DNA of 14,565 bases from an uncultured Eubacteriales bacterium (GTDB lineage: Bacteria; Bacillota; Clostridia; Peptostreptococcales; Anaerovoracaceae), in the NCBI GenBank assembly GCA_900540145.1, contig UQEW01000059.1, positions 1 to 14,565 on the forward strand, given 5' to 3'. The notes under the pieces are model-generated. The model did not search any database. It had not been told where the DNA came from and was given only the letters and a program-made list of their open reading frames with translations. Both the position numbers and the translations under genes were made by a program. Shown here piece by piece: positions 6,755 through 14,360 of the stretch (the stretch's first letter is position 1; each line of letters begins with the position of its first letter).

Positions 6755-7740
6755 TGAAAAAAATTATACCGGCATTATTTATCGCCATCTTTTTTCTTGT
6801 AGGAATCCCGTTGATTTTAGGGATTTTTTTTGGAGGAGACGGAGAAAGGTCTGAAGAGGAAATTTTTACAGATAGGATAGATACGCCTAAGACGGTAAAG
6901 GTATGGATATCAGAAGATGAAAAGGTACAGGAATTGGATTTTGAGGAATACATCACATGCGTAACGGCCAGCGAAATGCCATCGGAATTTGAGGAAGAAG
7001 CTTTGAAAGCTCAGTCGGTAGCAGCAAGGACTTATGCAATGGCCAAGATATTAAAATATGAAGATAAAAAACCGGAATCCCATCCTGATGCCCCTTTGTG
7101 CGATACTACCCACTGCCAAGCATATAAAAGTGAAGAAAAATTGATTGAAATACATGAAAAGGGATGGGAGGCAGAAGGGATGAAAAAGATTAAAAAAGCT
7201 TGCAAAGCGACAGAAGGACAGCTTCTGTATTATGAAGGAGAACTGGTAACGCAGCCTCTTTTTTTTAGCTCCAGCGGGGGACAAACGGAAAACTCAGAAG
7301 ATGTTTTCTCAGGTGCGTACCCTTATCTTGTCAGCGTATCGAGTCCATATGAAGAAAATGCCAGCCATCAAAATGAAGAAAAGACTTTTTCCCTTGACCA
7401 GTTAAAAACTGCTTTGAATGGAGCGTATCCCAACAAGACAACGGGTCAGTTCACAAAGGATAATATAGAAATAATTTCGCACACTTCTGGAGGAAGGGTA
7501 GCAGAAATGCAGGTAGGAGAAGCAACCTTTAAAGGTACTGAGATTAGAAATGCATTGGGCCTAAGCTCTGCGCTTTTTTCCATAAGTTTCAGCCAGGATG
7601 GAACCGAAATCACATTCACTTCAGATGGATTTGGTCACGGCGTGGGGATGAGCCAATACGGGGCTGACGGAATGGCAGAAGAAGGCAGCGATTATAAGGA
7701 AATATTGGAACACTATTATACGGGAACGAAAGTATATTAG
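6754..7740 (+). CDS. spoIID: Stage II sporulation protein D (septal peptidoglycan lytic transglycosylase)
   Basis: Mother-cell membrane protein that cleaves septal peptidoglycan during engulfment, acting with SpoIIM and SpoIIP. The 328-residue protein has an N-terminal signal anchor (residues 4-26, after MKK), an acidic linker and the SpoIID domain. TASEMPSEFEEEALKAQSVA (71-90) contains the probable catalytic Glu74, equivalent to E88 of B. subtilis. H110, C116, H120 and C121 (in DTTHCQAY) correspond to the metal-binding site described for SpoIID. FSSSGGQTE and the C-terminal GFGHGVGMSQYGA segments are also typical. The start is set by the second AGGAGG of a duplicated RBS. No spoIIQ or spoIIID follows, unlike many clostridial loci. 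Confidence 0.95.
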   Translation: MKKIIPALFIAIFFLVGIPLILGIFFGGDGERSEEEIFTDRIDTPKTVKVWISEDEKVQELDFEEYITCVTASEMPSEFEEEALKAQSVAARTYAMAKILKYEDKKPESHPDAPLCDTTHCQAYKSEEKLIEIHEKGWEAEGMKKIKKACKATEGQLLYYEGELVTQPLFFSSSGGQTENSEDVFSGAYPYLVSVSSPYEENASHQNEEKTFSLDQLKTALNGAYPNKTTGQFTKDNIEIISHTSGGRVAEMQVGEATFKGTEIRNALGLSSALFSISFSQDGTEITFTSDGFGHGVGMSQYGADGMAEEGSDYKEILEHYYTGTKVY

Positions 7741-7799
7741 ATAATATTTGCAGAGCTTCGAACGGAAAATGGGCTGCCTCATTACAGCTATAATAAGCC

Positions 7800-7829
7800 T
7801 TGATTTTGTTGTGTGCTATATTGTATTAT
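7800..7829 (+). promoter_or_regulatory. Candidate sigma-A promoter of fbp
   Basis: TTGATT (7800-7805) and TATTAT (7824-7829) are 18 bp apart in the 145-bp gap after spoIID. The leader would be about 50 nt and holds a loose repeat, TGCAGG (7840-7845) against CCTGCA (7866-7871), close to the RBS. No catabolite-control box is visible. No strong terminator for spoIID is seen in the gap. Confidence 0.4.
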
Positions 7830-7885
7830 AAAAAGGTAATGCAGGGTTTGGCGATTAATGAATATCCTGCAAGAAAGGAAAAAAT

Positions 7886-9835
7886 ATGGCAGATATTAAA
7901 TACTTGACCCGTTTGGCGAAGGATTATCCTAATATTAAAGCTGCTTCGGCAGAGATCATAAATTTGAAAGCTATTTTGGCTTTGCCAAAGGGTACGGAAT
8001 ATTTTTTAAGCGACTTGCACGGCGAACACGAAGCATTTATCCACATGCTGAAGAGCGCTTCAGGCACTATCAAGATGAAGATAGACGAGCACTACGGTTC
8101 TATTCTGAGTGAAAAGGACAGGGACGATTTGGCTGCTTTGATATATAATGCTGAGGCTGAGATAGCCAGACGCAAAAAAAGCGAAAGAAATTTTGACGAT
8201 TGGTGCGCCACCGCCATCTATCGCCTTATAACGATATGTAAGTCTGTTTCTACCAAATATACACGTTCCCGTGTGAGAAAGAGACTTCCTAAATACATGG
8301 ATTACAGTATAGATGAGCTGCTGCATGCTGACGATGAAGCCAATAGAGCTTATTATTACAGTGAGATCATCAATTCAGTCATAGAATGCGGTTTGGCTGA
8401 AACTTACATAATCGAGCTAACCGAAGCCATCAGCCGCCTGGCTGTAGATAAGCTTCACATCATAGGAGACATCTTTGATAGAGGAGCTCACCCAGATGCC
8501 ATAATGGACTTTTTGATGGATTTTCATGACGTAGATTTTCAGTGGGGAAATCACGACATAGTGTGGATGGGTGCGGCGACCGGAAACTGGGCATGCATTG
8601 CAAACCTCCTTCGTATGAACATAAGCTATAATAATTTTGATATGTTAGAAGTGGGATACGGAATCAATCTGAGACCTCTTTCCACTTTTGCAGAAAAAGT
8701 ATATGGAGACGACCCATGTCAGTTCTTCAAGCCTCATATGCTGGATAGAAACGAGTTTGACCCTGTGCCGGAAGATTTGGCTGCAAAAATGCACAAAGCT
8801 ATCGCCATATGCCAATTTAAGATAGAAGGCCAGAGGATTAAAGACCATCCGGAATACAAATTGGAGAAGCGTCTCCTTTTAGATAAGATAAACCTTGAAG
8901 AAGGTACCGTAGAAGTGGAAGGCGTCAAGTGGCCTCTTCGCGACACCAACTTTCCGACGCTGGATCCTCAGAACCCGTATGAATTGACAGCTGAAGAGAA
9001 AGAAGTTATGAGAGCGCTTTCAGCTTCTTTCGTCAATTCGGAGAAACTTCAAAGCCATATCAAATTCCTCTATAGCCACGGTGCTCTTTATACTAGGATA
9101 AATGGCAATCTTCTGTACCATGGATGTATTCCGCTAAATGAAGAGGGAGAATTCCAAGAGGTAGAGCTTAACGGCGTTAAACTTAAGGGAAAGGCTCTGA
9201 TGGACTATCTGGATGATCAGGTGCGAAAGGCGTATTATTCTCCTCACAAGTCCGATGAGTCAGGATATTCAGGCGATTTGATGTGGTATTTATGGCTGGG
9301 AGGAGATTCACCGCTTTTCGGTAAGGAAAAGATGACTACTTTTGAGAGACTATTTATAGCAGATAAATCTACTCATAAAGAATATACGAGGCCATATTAT
9401 AAATTGATACATAAGAGAGAAATCTGCGAGAAGATTATACGCGAATTTGATCTTGACCCTAGCAAGGCCAAGATACTTAACGGTCATGTACCTGTCAAGA
9501 TAAAAGACGGAGAATCGCCTATAAAAGGCGGAGGCCTTTTATATGTCATAGATGGCGGCATATCGAAAGCATATCAAAAACAGACAGGTATTGCCGGATA
9601 TACGTTTATCTTCAATTCGAGGTTTATGGCTCTAGCTGAGCACAAGCCTTATTCTCCGTTGCAGCCGGATGGCACTCAAGAATTCCATTCTCCTGTGATG
9701 AAGACAGTGGAAACCATGACTGAGAGACTTCTCATAATTGACACTGACCAGGGAACTGAACTGGTAGAGAAGGTGGAAGATCTTAAGGAACTGGTAGAAG
9801 CGTTTAAAAACGGAGAAATAAAAGAACAGTACTAA
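7886..9835 (+). CDS. fbp: Fructose-1,6-bisphosphatase, class III
   Basis: Hydrolyses fructose-1,6-bisphosphate to fructose-6-phosphate in gluconeogenesis. The 649-residue protein matches the large Firmicute class III type (B. subtilis Fbp 671 residues), unrelated to the class I enzyme. The metallophosphatase motifs are present: SDLHGEHE (42-49), GDIFDRG (194-200), GNHD (221-224) and a late NGHVPVK segment, which bind the metal pair. Enzymes of this class depend on Mn and are often controlled by PEP or AMP. AAGAAAGGA precedes ATG 7886. The adjacent fumarase genes, 80 nt downstream on the same strand, suggest a shared transcript for gluconeogenic and C4 metabolism. Confidence 0.97.
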   Translation: MADIKYLTRLAKDYPNIKAASAEIINLKAILALPKGTEYFLSDLHGEHEAFIHMLKSASGTIKMKIDEHYGSILSEKDRDDLAALIYNAEAEIARRKKSERNFDDWCATAIYRLITICKSVSTKYTRSRVRKRLPKYMDYSIDELLHADDEANRAYYYSEIINSVIECGLAETYIIELTEAISRLAVDKLHIIGDIFDRGAHPDAIMDFLMDFHDVDFQWGNHDIVWMGAATGNWACIANLLRMNISYNNFDMLEVGYGINLRPLSTFAEKVYGDDPCQFFKPHMLDRNEFDPVPEDLAAKMHKAIAICQFKIEGQRIKDHPEYKLEKRLLLDKINLEEGTVEVEGVKWPLRDTNFPTLDPQNPYELTAEEKEVMRALSASFVNSEKLQSHIKFLYSHGALYTRINGNLLYHGCIPLNEEGEFQEVELNGVKLKGKALMDYLDDQVRKAYYSPHKSDESGYSGDLMWYLWLGGDSPLFGKEKMTTFERLFIADKSTHKEYTRPYYKLIHKREICEKIIREFDLDPSKAKILNGHVPVKIKDGESPIKGGGLLYVIDGGISKAYQKQTGIAGYTFIFNSRFMALAEHKPYSPLQPDGTQEFHSPVMKTVETMTERLLIIDTDQGTELVEKVEDLKELVEAFKNGEIKEQY

Positions 9836-9865
9836 AAGGCACAGGACTAAATCAGTATTAAGTAA

Positions 9866-9899
9866 GGCAGCGCTAAAGTGCGGCGTTGACGGGCGTGCC
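9866..9899 (+). other. Hairpin in the fbp-fumarase gap
   Basis: GGCA-G-CGC (9866-9873) can pair with GCGTGCC (9893-9899) as a 7-bp GC-rich stem with one bulged G. No T run follows, so it is not a normal terminator. It may be an mRNA processing or stabilising element just before the RBS of the fumarase alpha gene, or chance. Confidence 0.3.
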
Positions 9900-9915
9900 G
9901 TAAAAGAGGTGCAGT

Positions 9916-10755
9916 ATGAAAACAGTAAAAGCTCAACAGATAACGTCAGCAGTAAAGAATTTGTGCATAGAAGCCAACTGTTATCTGCCTGAGGACGTGC
10001 AAGATATCATTAAAAAAAGCTGCGATGAGGAAACTTTTCCCATAGCGAAGGATATATTAAAAAAGCTGGAAGAAAATTATCGCATCGCATCTTGTGAAAA
10101 AATGCCGATATGTCAAGATACGGGTCTTGCGTGCGTTTTTTTGGAAATAGGACAAGACTTACACATAGAAGGCAATATTAAAGAAGCAGTGGATGAAGGG
10201 GTAAGACAGGGTTATGCTGAGGGATATCTGCGAAAATCATGTGTAGCGGACCCTTTGCGCAGAGTTAATACAGGAGATAATACTCCTGCAATGCTTTATT
10301 TCGACATGGTACCAGGAGACAGTCTGAAGATAACTGTAGCGCCAAAAGGCTTTGGCAGCGAGAATATGAGCCAGATAAAGATGCTGAAACCTTCCGATGG
10401 AATAGAAGGTGTAAAGGATTTCGTCTTGCGCGTAGTAGAAGAGGCAGGCCCTAATCCTTGTCCGCCTGTAGTGGTAGGAGTAGGCATAGGGGGAACTTTT
10501 GACAAGTCGGCTTTACTGGCTAAAAAAGCTTTGCTCAGACCTCTTGATGAGCCTAATAAAGATGGCTTTTACAGTGCGTTAGAAGCAGAATTGCTTTGCA
10601 AGATAAATGCTCTTGGAATAGGTCCTCAAGGCTTCGGAGGACGCACTACGGCTTTAGCAGTTAATATAGAGACAATGCCTACCCATATTGCAGGTTTGCC
10701 GTGTGCAGTAAACATAAATTGTCATGTAACAAGACATAAAAGCATTACTTTGTAA
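9916..10755 (+). CDS. fumA: Class I fumarate hydratase, alpha subunit
   Basis: Catalytic iron-sulfur subunit of the two-subunit, oxygen-sensitive fumarase that interconverts fumarate and malate. The 279-residue protein carries the three cysteines expected to hold the [4Fe-4S] cluster: C66 (in MPICQDTG), C182 (in GPNPCPP) and C269 (in NINCHVTRH). RRVNTGDNTPA (115-125) and GFGGRTTALAV (239-249) are further family motifs. The closely related L-tartrate dehydratase TtdA cannot be fully excluded by sequence, but fumarase is the usual activity of such clostridial pairs. The stop is followed 22 nt later by the beta subunit, with which it forms the enzyme. Confidence 0.9.
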   Translation: MKTVKAQQITSAVKNLCIEANCYLPEDVQDIIKKSCDEETFPIAKDILKKLEENYRIASCEKMPICQDTGLACVFLEIGQDLHIEGNIKEAVDEGVRQGYAEGYLRKSCVADPLRRVNTGDNTPAMLYFDMVPGDSLKITVAPKGFGSENMSQIKMLKPSDGIEGVKDFVLRVVEEAGPNPCPPVVVGVGIGGTFDKSALLAKKALLRPLDEPNKDGFYSALEAELLCKINALGIGPQGFGGRTTALAVNIETMPTHIAGLPCAVNINCHVTRHKSITL

Positions 10756-10777
10756 GAGGAGGCCGGAGATAGCAGAT

Positions 10778-11383
10778 ATGGTAAAGTCGATGGATATGGT
10801 CAATAAGCAAGAAGCAGGCAATGCTGTTGTCAAAAAGATAACTGTCCCTTTTACGTGTCAGAAGGCCGAAGAACTTAAGTGCGGTGATAACGTACTGATA
10901 AGCGGAGTAATATATACGGCCAGGGATGCGGCTCATAAAAGGCTGATTGAACTTTTGGATGAGGGAAAAGAATTGCCTATAGATGTCAAGGATGGAATCA
11001 TGTATTATGTGGGACCTGCGCCGGCCAAGCCGGGGCAGGTTATAGGCTCTGCCGGTCCTACTACCAGTTACAGGATGGATTCGTATGCGCCGGCATTATT
11101 GGATCTGGGCCTTCGAGGCATGATAGGTAAAGGAAAGCGTTCTCAGGAAGTTATAGATTCTATGATACGAAACAAAGCTGTGTATTTTGGAGCCATAGGC
11201 GGTGCAGGCGCTCTTTTGTCCCAGTGTATTAAAAAAGCGGAAATTGTGGTATATGAAGACCTTGGGGCTGAAGCCATAAGACGGCTGGAAGTGGTGGATT
11301 TGCCTGCAGTAGTGATTATAGACAGCCAAGGAAAGAATCTGTATGAAGAGGGTAGAAAGCAATATCTGACCTCTCTCGGATAG
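10778..11383 (+). CDS. fumB: Class I fumarate hydratase, beta subunit
   Basis: Second subunit of the two-part fumarase, equivalent to the C-terminal domain of E. coli FumA. The 201-residue protein has ARDAAHKRL (48-56), YYVGPAPAKPG (76-86), GPTTSYRMD (93-101), GKGKRS and AIGGAGALL, all typical. The first ~18 residues precede the conserved core (KKITVPFT), so the true start could be one of three in-frame ATG codons (10778, 10790, 10796). AGGAGG at 10757-10762 is 15 nt from the first ATG, with a closer GGAGA. The symbol refers to the beta subunit, not to the E. coli isoenzyme FumB. Confidence 0.9.
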   Translation: MVKSMDMVNKQEAGNAVVKKITVPFTCQKAEELKCGDNVLISGVIYTARDAAHKRLIELLDEGKELPIDVKDGIMYYVGPAPAKPGQVIGSAGPTTSYRMDSYAPALLDLGLRGMIGKGKRSQEVIDSMIRNKAVYFGAIGGAGALLSQCIKKAEIVVYEDLGAEAIRRLEVVDLPAVVIIDSQGKNLYEEGRKQYLTSLG

Positions 11384-11439
11384 AATAGCTGAAAGAATTT
11401 TAATATTTTGTTATATTTTAAAGTTGTATTTGAATTTTA

Positions 11440-11474
11440 GAAAAAAGGCTGCCTCAAAAAATCAGAGGCAGCCT
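11440..11474 (-). terminator. Intrinsic terminator of the P-type ATPase gene
   Basis: AGGCTGCCTC (11446-11455) and GAGGCAGCCT (11465-11474) form a perfect 10-bp stem with a 9-nt loop. On the minus strand it is followed by six T (11445-11440), directly after the ATPase stop codon. On the plus strand there is no T run, so it serves the ATPase; the fumarase genes have no clear terminator of their own. Confidence 0.88.
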
Positions 11475-11478
11475 ATGC

Positions 11479-14130
11479 TTATTTATGGATATTTTTTTCA
11501 AACGCTTTCACGATTTCCACCTGTAGGATTGACATAAAAGATAACCCCACGACGAACATCCATTGTGTACCATTCAGCATAGTCAAATGGAATATGCTTT
11601 GCAGCGCTGGGACAAACAGGATACAGGCCATCAAAAGCGCGGAGAACACAAAGGAGAGAATCAGCCATGGATTGATTCCCTCTGCCCGCACCCAGATAGG
11701 CTCTGTATTGGAGCGCTGGTTAAATGCGCGAAGCATCTGCGAAAAAGCCAGTACACAGAAGGCCATCGTTTGACCGGACAAATGACCGCTCATGTTTGCA
11801 CCAATCCAATAGGCACAGATGGTAATGGCTGCAACAAAGATACCTTGTGTAATAACTCGGCGTATTAAATCTTTCTCAAATAAAGTGCCTGATTTTACCG
11901 GGTTATGTTTCATAATATTCTTGCTGGCCGGATCAACACCCAGTGCAAGGGCAGGTAAAGTAGCTGTGGCGAGGTTTACCCACAAAATATGAACGGCCAG
12001 AAGAGGGGCCTCCCAGTTAAACAGGGTTGCCACAAGTAAGGTTAGGATTTCCGCTATATTACCAACTAAAAGGAATTGAATTACTTTTTGGATGTTGCGG
12101 TAAACGCGGCGGCCTTCTTTAATGGCGTAAGCGATGGTGGTAAAACTATCATCCAGCAATATCATGTCTGCGGCATCTTTTGCCACATCTGTACCGTTGA
12201 TACCCATTGCGATACCAATGTCCGCTGCTTTCAGGGCGGGAGAGTCGTTGACTCCATCTCCGGTCATGGCTGCTACTTCGCCGGTACGTTTTAAACTCTG
12301 AATGATACGTAATTTATCTGCAGGGGATACGCGAGCGAATACAGTCGTTGTCTTAACAGCGGTGTCTAATTCGTCATCCGTCATCACATCCAGTTCATCG
12401 CCGGATATGACGGTATTGCCTTCTCGGTAAATATCCAATTCTTTCGCAATGGCAAGGGCTGTAACCTTGTGGTCACCGGTAATCATAATCGTTCGGATTC
12501 CCGCTTGACGACAGATGCTCACAGATTCGGCTACTTCTTTTCGAGGAGGGTCTATCATTCCTGTCGCACCTATAAAAGTCATATTGAATTCCAGATTCTC
12601 ATCATCTGTGGGAAGTTCCGTGATGGTACGCATAGCGAAGCCAAGCACACGCAAAGCCTTTTCTGACATAGACAGACAGAGCTTTGCAATGTTTCTTTTG
12701 TCAGATTCCGTAATGGGACGCACGCCCTCTGAAGTCAAAATGTGGGTACACAGAGGCAGCATTTCATCCACTGCTCCCTTGGTATATGCAATCCACTTTT
12801 CATTGATGCGATGAACAGTGGTCATTCTCTTTCTGCCGGAATCGAAAGGCTGCTCAAAAAAGCGTGGGTGTTTATCCTCAAGGTCCTCATGGTCGATATC
12901 AAACTCATGCGCCATATAGATTAATGCGCCTTCTGTTGGGTCGCCGATGATTTCTCCTTTTCTATCCGGGTCAAGGCTGGCGTCATTGCAAAGAGCCGCT
13001 GCATAGACCAATTCTTTATATACCGCAGGATGCTGGGCGGCAGCGTTTCTAATTGGAGTTGCCGTACCGTTTTCGAAATCCCCGTTGACTGCAATGTGCG
13101 TTACTGTCATTTTATTAAGTGTAAGAGTACCGGTTTTATCGGAGCAAATGACGGTAGCGCTGCCCAGGGTTTCTACTGCAGGCAATTTTCGAATAAGAGC
13201 GTTTTTCTTTGCCATGCGCTGTACCCCTAGAGCCATTACAATCGTAGCTGTAGCAGGAAGACCTTCTGGAATGATGGAAATGGCCAATGAAATAGCGACA
13301 AGGAACTGAGGGATCAGCGGGCGCTGGTAAAAGGCGCCGATGGCAAATATCAGTACGCAGATAATAAGTCCGACAATTGTCAGAGCTTTGCCTACTGCGT
13401 TCAGTTTCCTCTTTAAAGGCGTATCTGTATCATCTTGACTATCCAGCATACCGGCGATGTTACCTACTTCGGTATCCATACCGGTGGCAATTACAACACC
13501 AATTGCACGCCCGTATGTTACGATTGAGGAAGTGTATGCCATGTTAATGCGGTCGCCCAGTGGGCAGTCTTCCGGAAGTATGGATTCTGCTTCTTTTTCA
13601 GAAGAAATAGATTCACCTGTTAAAGATGCCTCTTGTACTTTCAGATTAGCAGAATCTATCAAGCGTAAGTCTGCCGGCACCATATCGCCGTCGCTAAGCA
13701 TAACGATATCGCCCAATACCAATTCACTGGCAGAAATAACGCTTTCGTCTCCCTGGCGCAGAACTCTGGCTGTTGGGACACTCATGCTTCGGAGCGCCTC
13801 AAGAGAAGATTGTGCTTTCTTTTCCTGCACAATACCAATGACAGCGTTGACGATTACAATGATAAAGATTACTGTTGCTTCTGTCCATTCTTGCAAAATT
13901 GCTGAAAAAGCAGCTGCGCCGATGAGAATAAGTATCATCGGATCAATGATCTGTGCTTTTAGCATTTGCAGAATGGTTTTTGGTGGTTTTGAGCGTAATT
14001 CATTGCGCCCATATTTTTTTAGCCTGTCGGCAGCCTCAGCATCACTTAATCCTTCATCTGAGGTATGTAAAAATTGATAAACCTCCGTAAGTTTCAGTGC
14101 GTGCCAAGGCTTCTGCTTGTGTCGATCCAT
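11479..14130 (-). CDS. P2-type cation-transporting ATPase (calcium-pump family, ion uncertain)
   Basis: Membrane ion pump of 883 residues with the full P-type set: N-terminal cation-ATPase domain, TGES (171-174), PEGL in M4 (288-291), phosphorylation site DKTGTLT with D331, hinge TGDGVND (623-629) and ten-helix layout. Overall it resembles bacterial SERCA/PMCA-like Ca2+ exporters. By motif alignment to SERCA, E309, N768, E771 and N796 are present as E289, N691, E694 and N719. D800 is replaced by A723 (segment NLATATLPALALG), and E908 by Q798. This points to an altered or reduced cation site; Ca2+, Mn2+, Na+ or another ion remain possible. RBS AAAGGGGTGA (14141-14150) lies 10 nt before the ATG. 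The long leader suggests attenuation control. Confidence 0.92.
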   Translation of the reverse strand: MDRHKQKPWHALKLTEVYQFLHTSDEGLSDAEAADRLKKYGRNELRSKPPKTILQMLKAQIIDPMILILIGAAAFSAILQEWTEATVIFIIVIVNAVIGIVQEKKAQSSLEALRSMSVPTARVLRQGDESVISASELVLGDIVMLSDGDMVPADLRLIDSANLKVQEASLTGESISSEKEAESILPEDCPLGDRINMAYTSSIVTYGRAIGVVIATGMDTEVGNIAGMLDSQDDTDTPLKRKLNAVGKALTIVGLIICVLIFAIGAFYQRPLIPQFLVAISLAISIIPEGLPATATIVMALGVQRMAKKNALIRKLPAVETLGSATVICSDKTGTLTLNKMTVTHIAVNGDFENGTATPIRNAAAQHPAVYKELVYAAALCNDASLDPDRKGEIIGDPTEGALIYMAHEFDIDHEDLEDKHPRFFEQPFDSGRKRMTTVHRINEKWIAYTKGAVDEMLPLCTHILTSEGVRPITESDKRNIAKLCLSMSEKALRVLGFAMRTITELPTDDENLEFNMTFIGATGMIDPPRKEVAESVSICRQAGIRTIMITGDHKVTALAIAKELDIYREGNTVISGDELDVMTDDELDTAVKTTTVFARVSPADKLRIIQSLKRTGEVAAMTGDGVNDSPALKAADIGIAMGINGTDVAKDAADMILLDDSFTTIAYAIKEGRRVYRNIQKVIQFLLVGNIAEILTLLVATLFNWEAPLLAVHILWVNLATATLPALALGVDPASKNIMKHNPVKSGTLFEKDLIRRVITQGIFVAAITICAYWIGANMSGHLSGQTMAFCVLAFSQMLRAFNQRSNTEPIWVRAEGINPWLILSFVFSALLMACILFVPALQSIFHLTMLNGTQWMFVVGLSFMSILQVEIVKAFEKNIHK

Positions 14131-14138
14131 AATGGATC
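14124..14138. repeat. Inverted repeat around the ATPase start codon
   Basis: GATCCAT (14124-14130) and ATGGATC (14132-14138) are perfect reverse complements around one base. In the mRNA a 5-bp stem with a 5-nt loop would hold most of the ATG in the loop, next to the RBS. It may influence initiation, or be a DNA-binding site; chance is possible for a site of this size. Confidence 0.4.
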
Positions 14139-14156
14139 AATCACCCCTTTCTTTGA

Positions 14157-14318
14157 TTAATTTATATTCTGACCGCCTTTCGACGGGGAATAGTAAAATG
14201 CAAAAAGACATAGCCTACTGTCTAAAAGTAAGACGTAGGTTATGCCTATATATAAACGTATATTCAGTTTACAATTAGTATTACTTCGGTCAGCGTCGCT
14301 ACTGTCGGCGTCGTCCAT
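14157..14318 (-). CDS. Candidate acidic leader peptide (53 aa) of the ATPase gene
   Basis: A frame from ATG 14318 to TAA 14157-14159 lies within the ATPase leader, its start about 35 nt after the inferred transcription start. The first ten residues hold five Asp (positions 2, 3, 5, 8, 10) in MDDADSSDADRSNT, encoded by two similar units with GACGCYGAC. The remainder is hydrophobic and runs through the attenuator hairpin, so it may not be under protein-level selection. GAAAGGGA at 14340-14333 is a modest RBS 14 nt from the ATG. The start lies in front of a terminator that a translating ribosome could melt. No known family; proposed as a regulatory peptide only. Confidence 0.4.
   Translation of the reverse strand: MDDADSSDADRSNTNCKLNIRLYIGITYVLLLDSRLCLFAFYYSPSKGGQNIN
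14173..14186 (-). other. GAAA-tetraloop hairpin in the ATPase leader
   Basis: On the minus strand CCGTC (14186-14182) pairs with GGCGG (14177-14173) around a GAAA loop (14181-14178), a stable GNRA tetraloop. It lies between the attenuator and the RBS. Its 3' arm can instead join a 7-bp pairing (CGGTCAG 14175-14169 with CTGACCG 14293-14287), so two alternative leader folds are possible. Confidence 0.5.
14202..14246 (-). terminator. Intrinsic terminator (attenuator) inside the ATPase leader
   Basis: On the minus strand 14246-14235 pairs with 14218-14207, with one A.C mismatch. It is extended by GTCT (14234-14231) with AGAC (14223-14220) after a bulged A, leaving a 7-nt loop. Five T (14206-14202) and another T-rich patch follow. 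The hairpin lies about 110 nt after the promoter and 70 nt before the ATPase start, where only regulated read-through would allow expression. Confidence 0.7.
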
Positions 14319-14360
14319 GGCAGGTTTTTTAATCCCTTTCTTTTTTGTAATTTGAGATTC

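Noticed and set aside
7741..7800. A terminator for spoIID, suggested by GGCTGCCTC at 7772-7780 which resembles the arm of the ATPase terminator
   Set aside because: The matching second arm is absent; only short, interrupted pairing with the AGCC at 7796-7799 is possible.
13457..14077. A 206-codon open frame on the plus strand opposite the ATPase N-terminal half
   Set aside because: It is fully antisense to a clear P-type ATPase domain, has no convincing RBS and its translation (Ser/Ile/Thr rich, low complexity) looks like a shadow of the real gene.
14131..14354. Known metal riboswitch (yybP-ykoY Mn2+, M-box Mg2+, NiCo) in the ATPase leader
   Set aside because: The core motifs I know for these classes, such as GGGGAGUAG of yybP-ykoY or GUUAGGUGAGGCUCC of M-box, are not present. 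A covariance-model search is needed to be certain.
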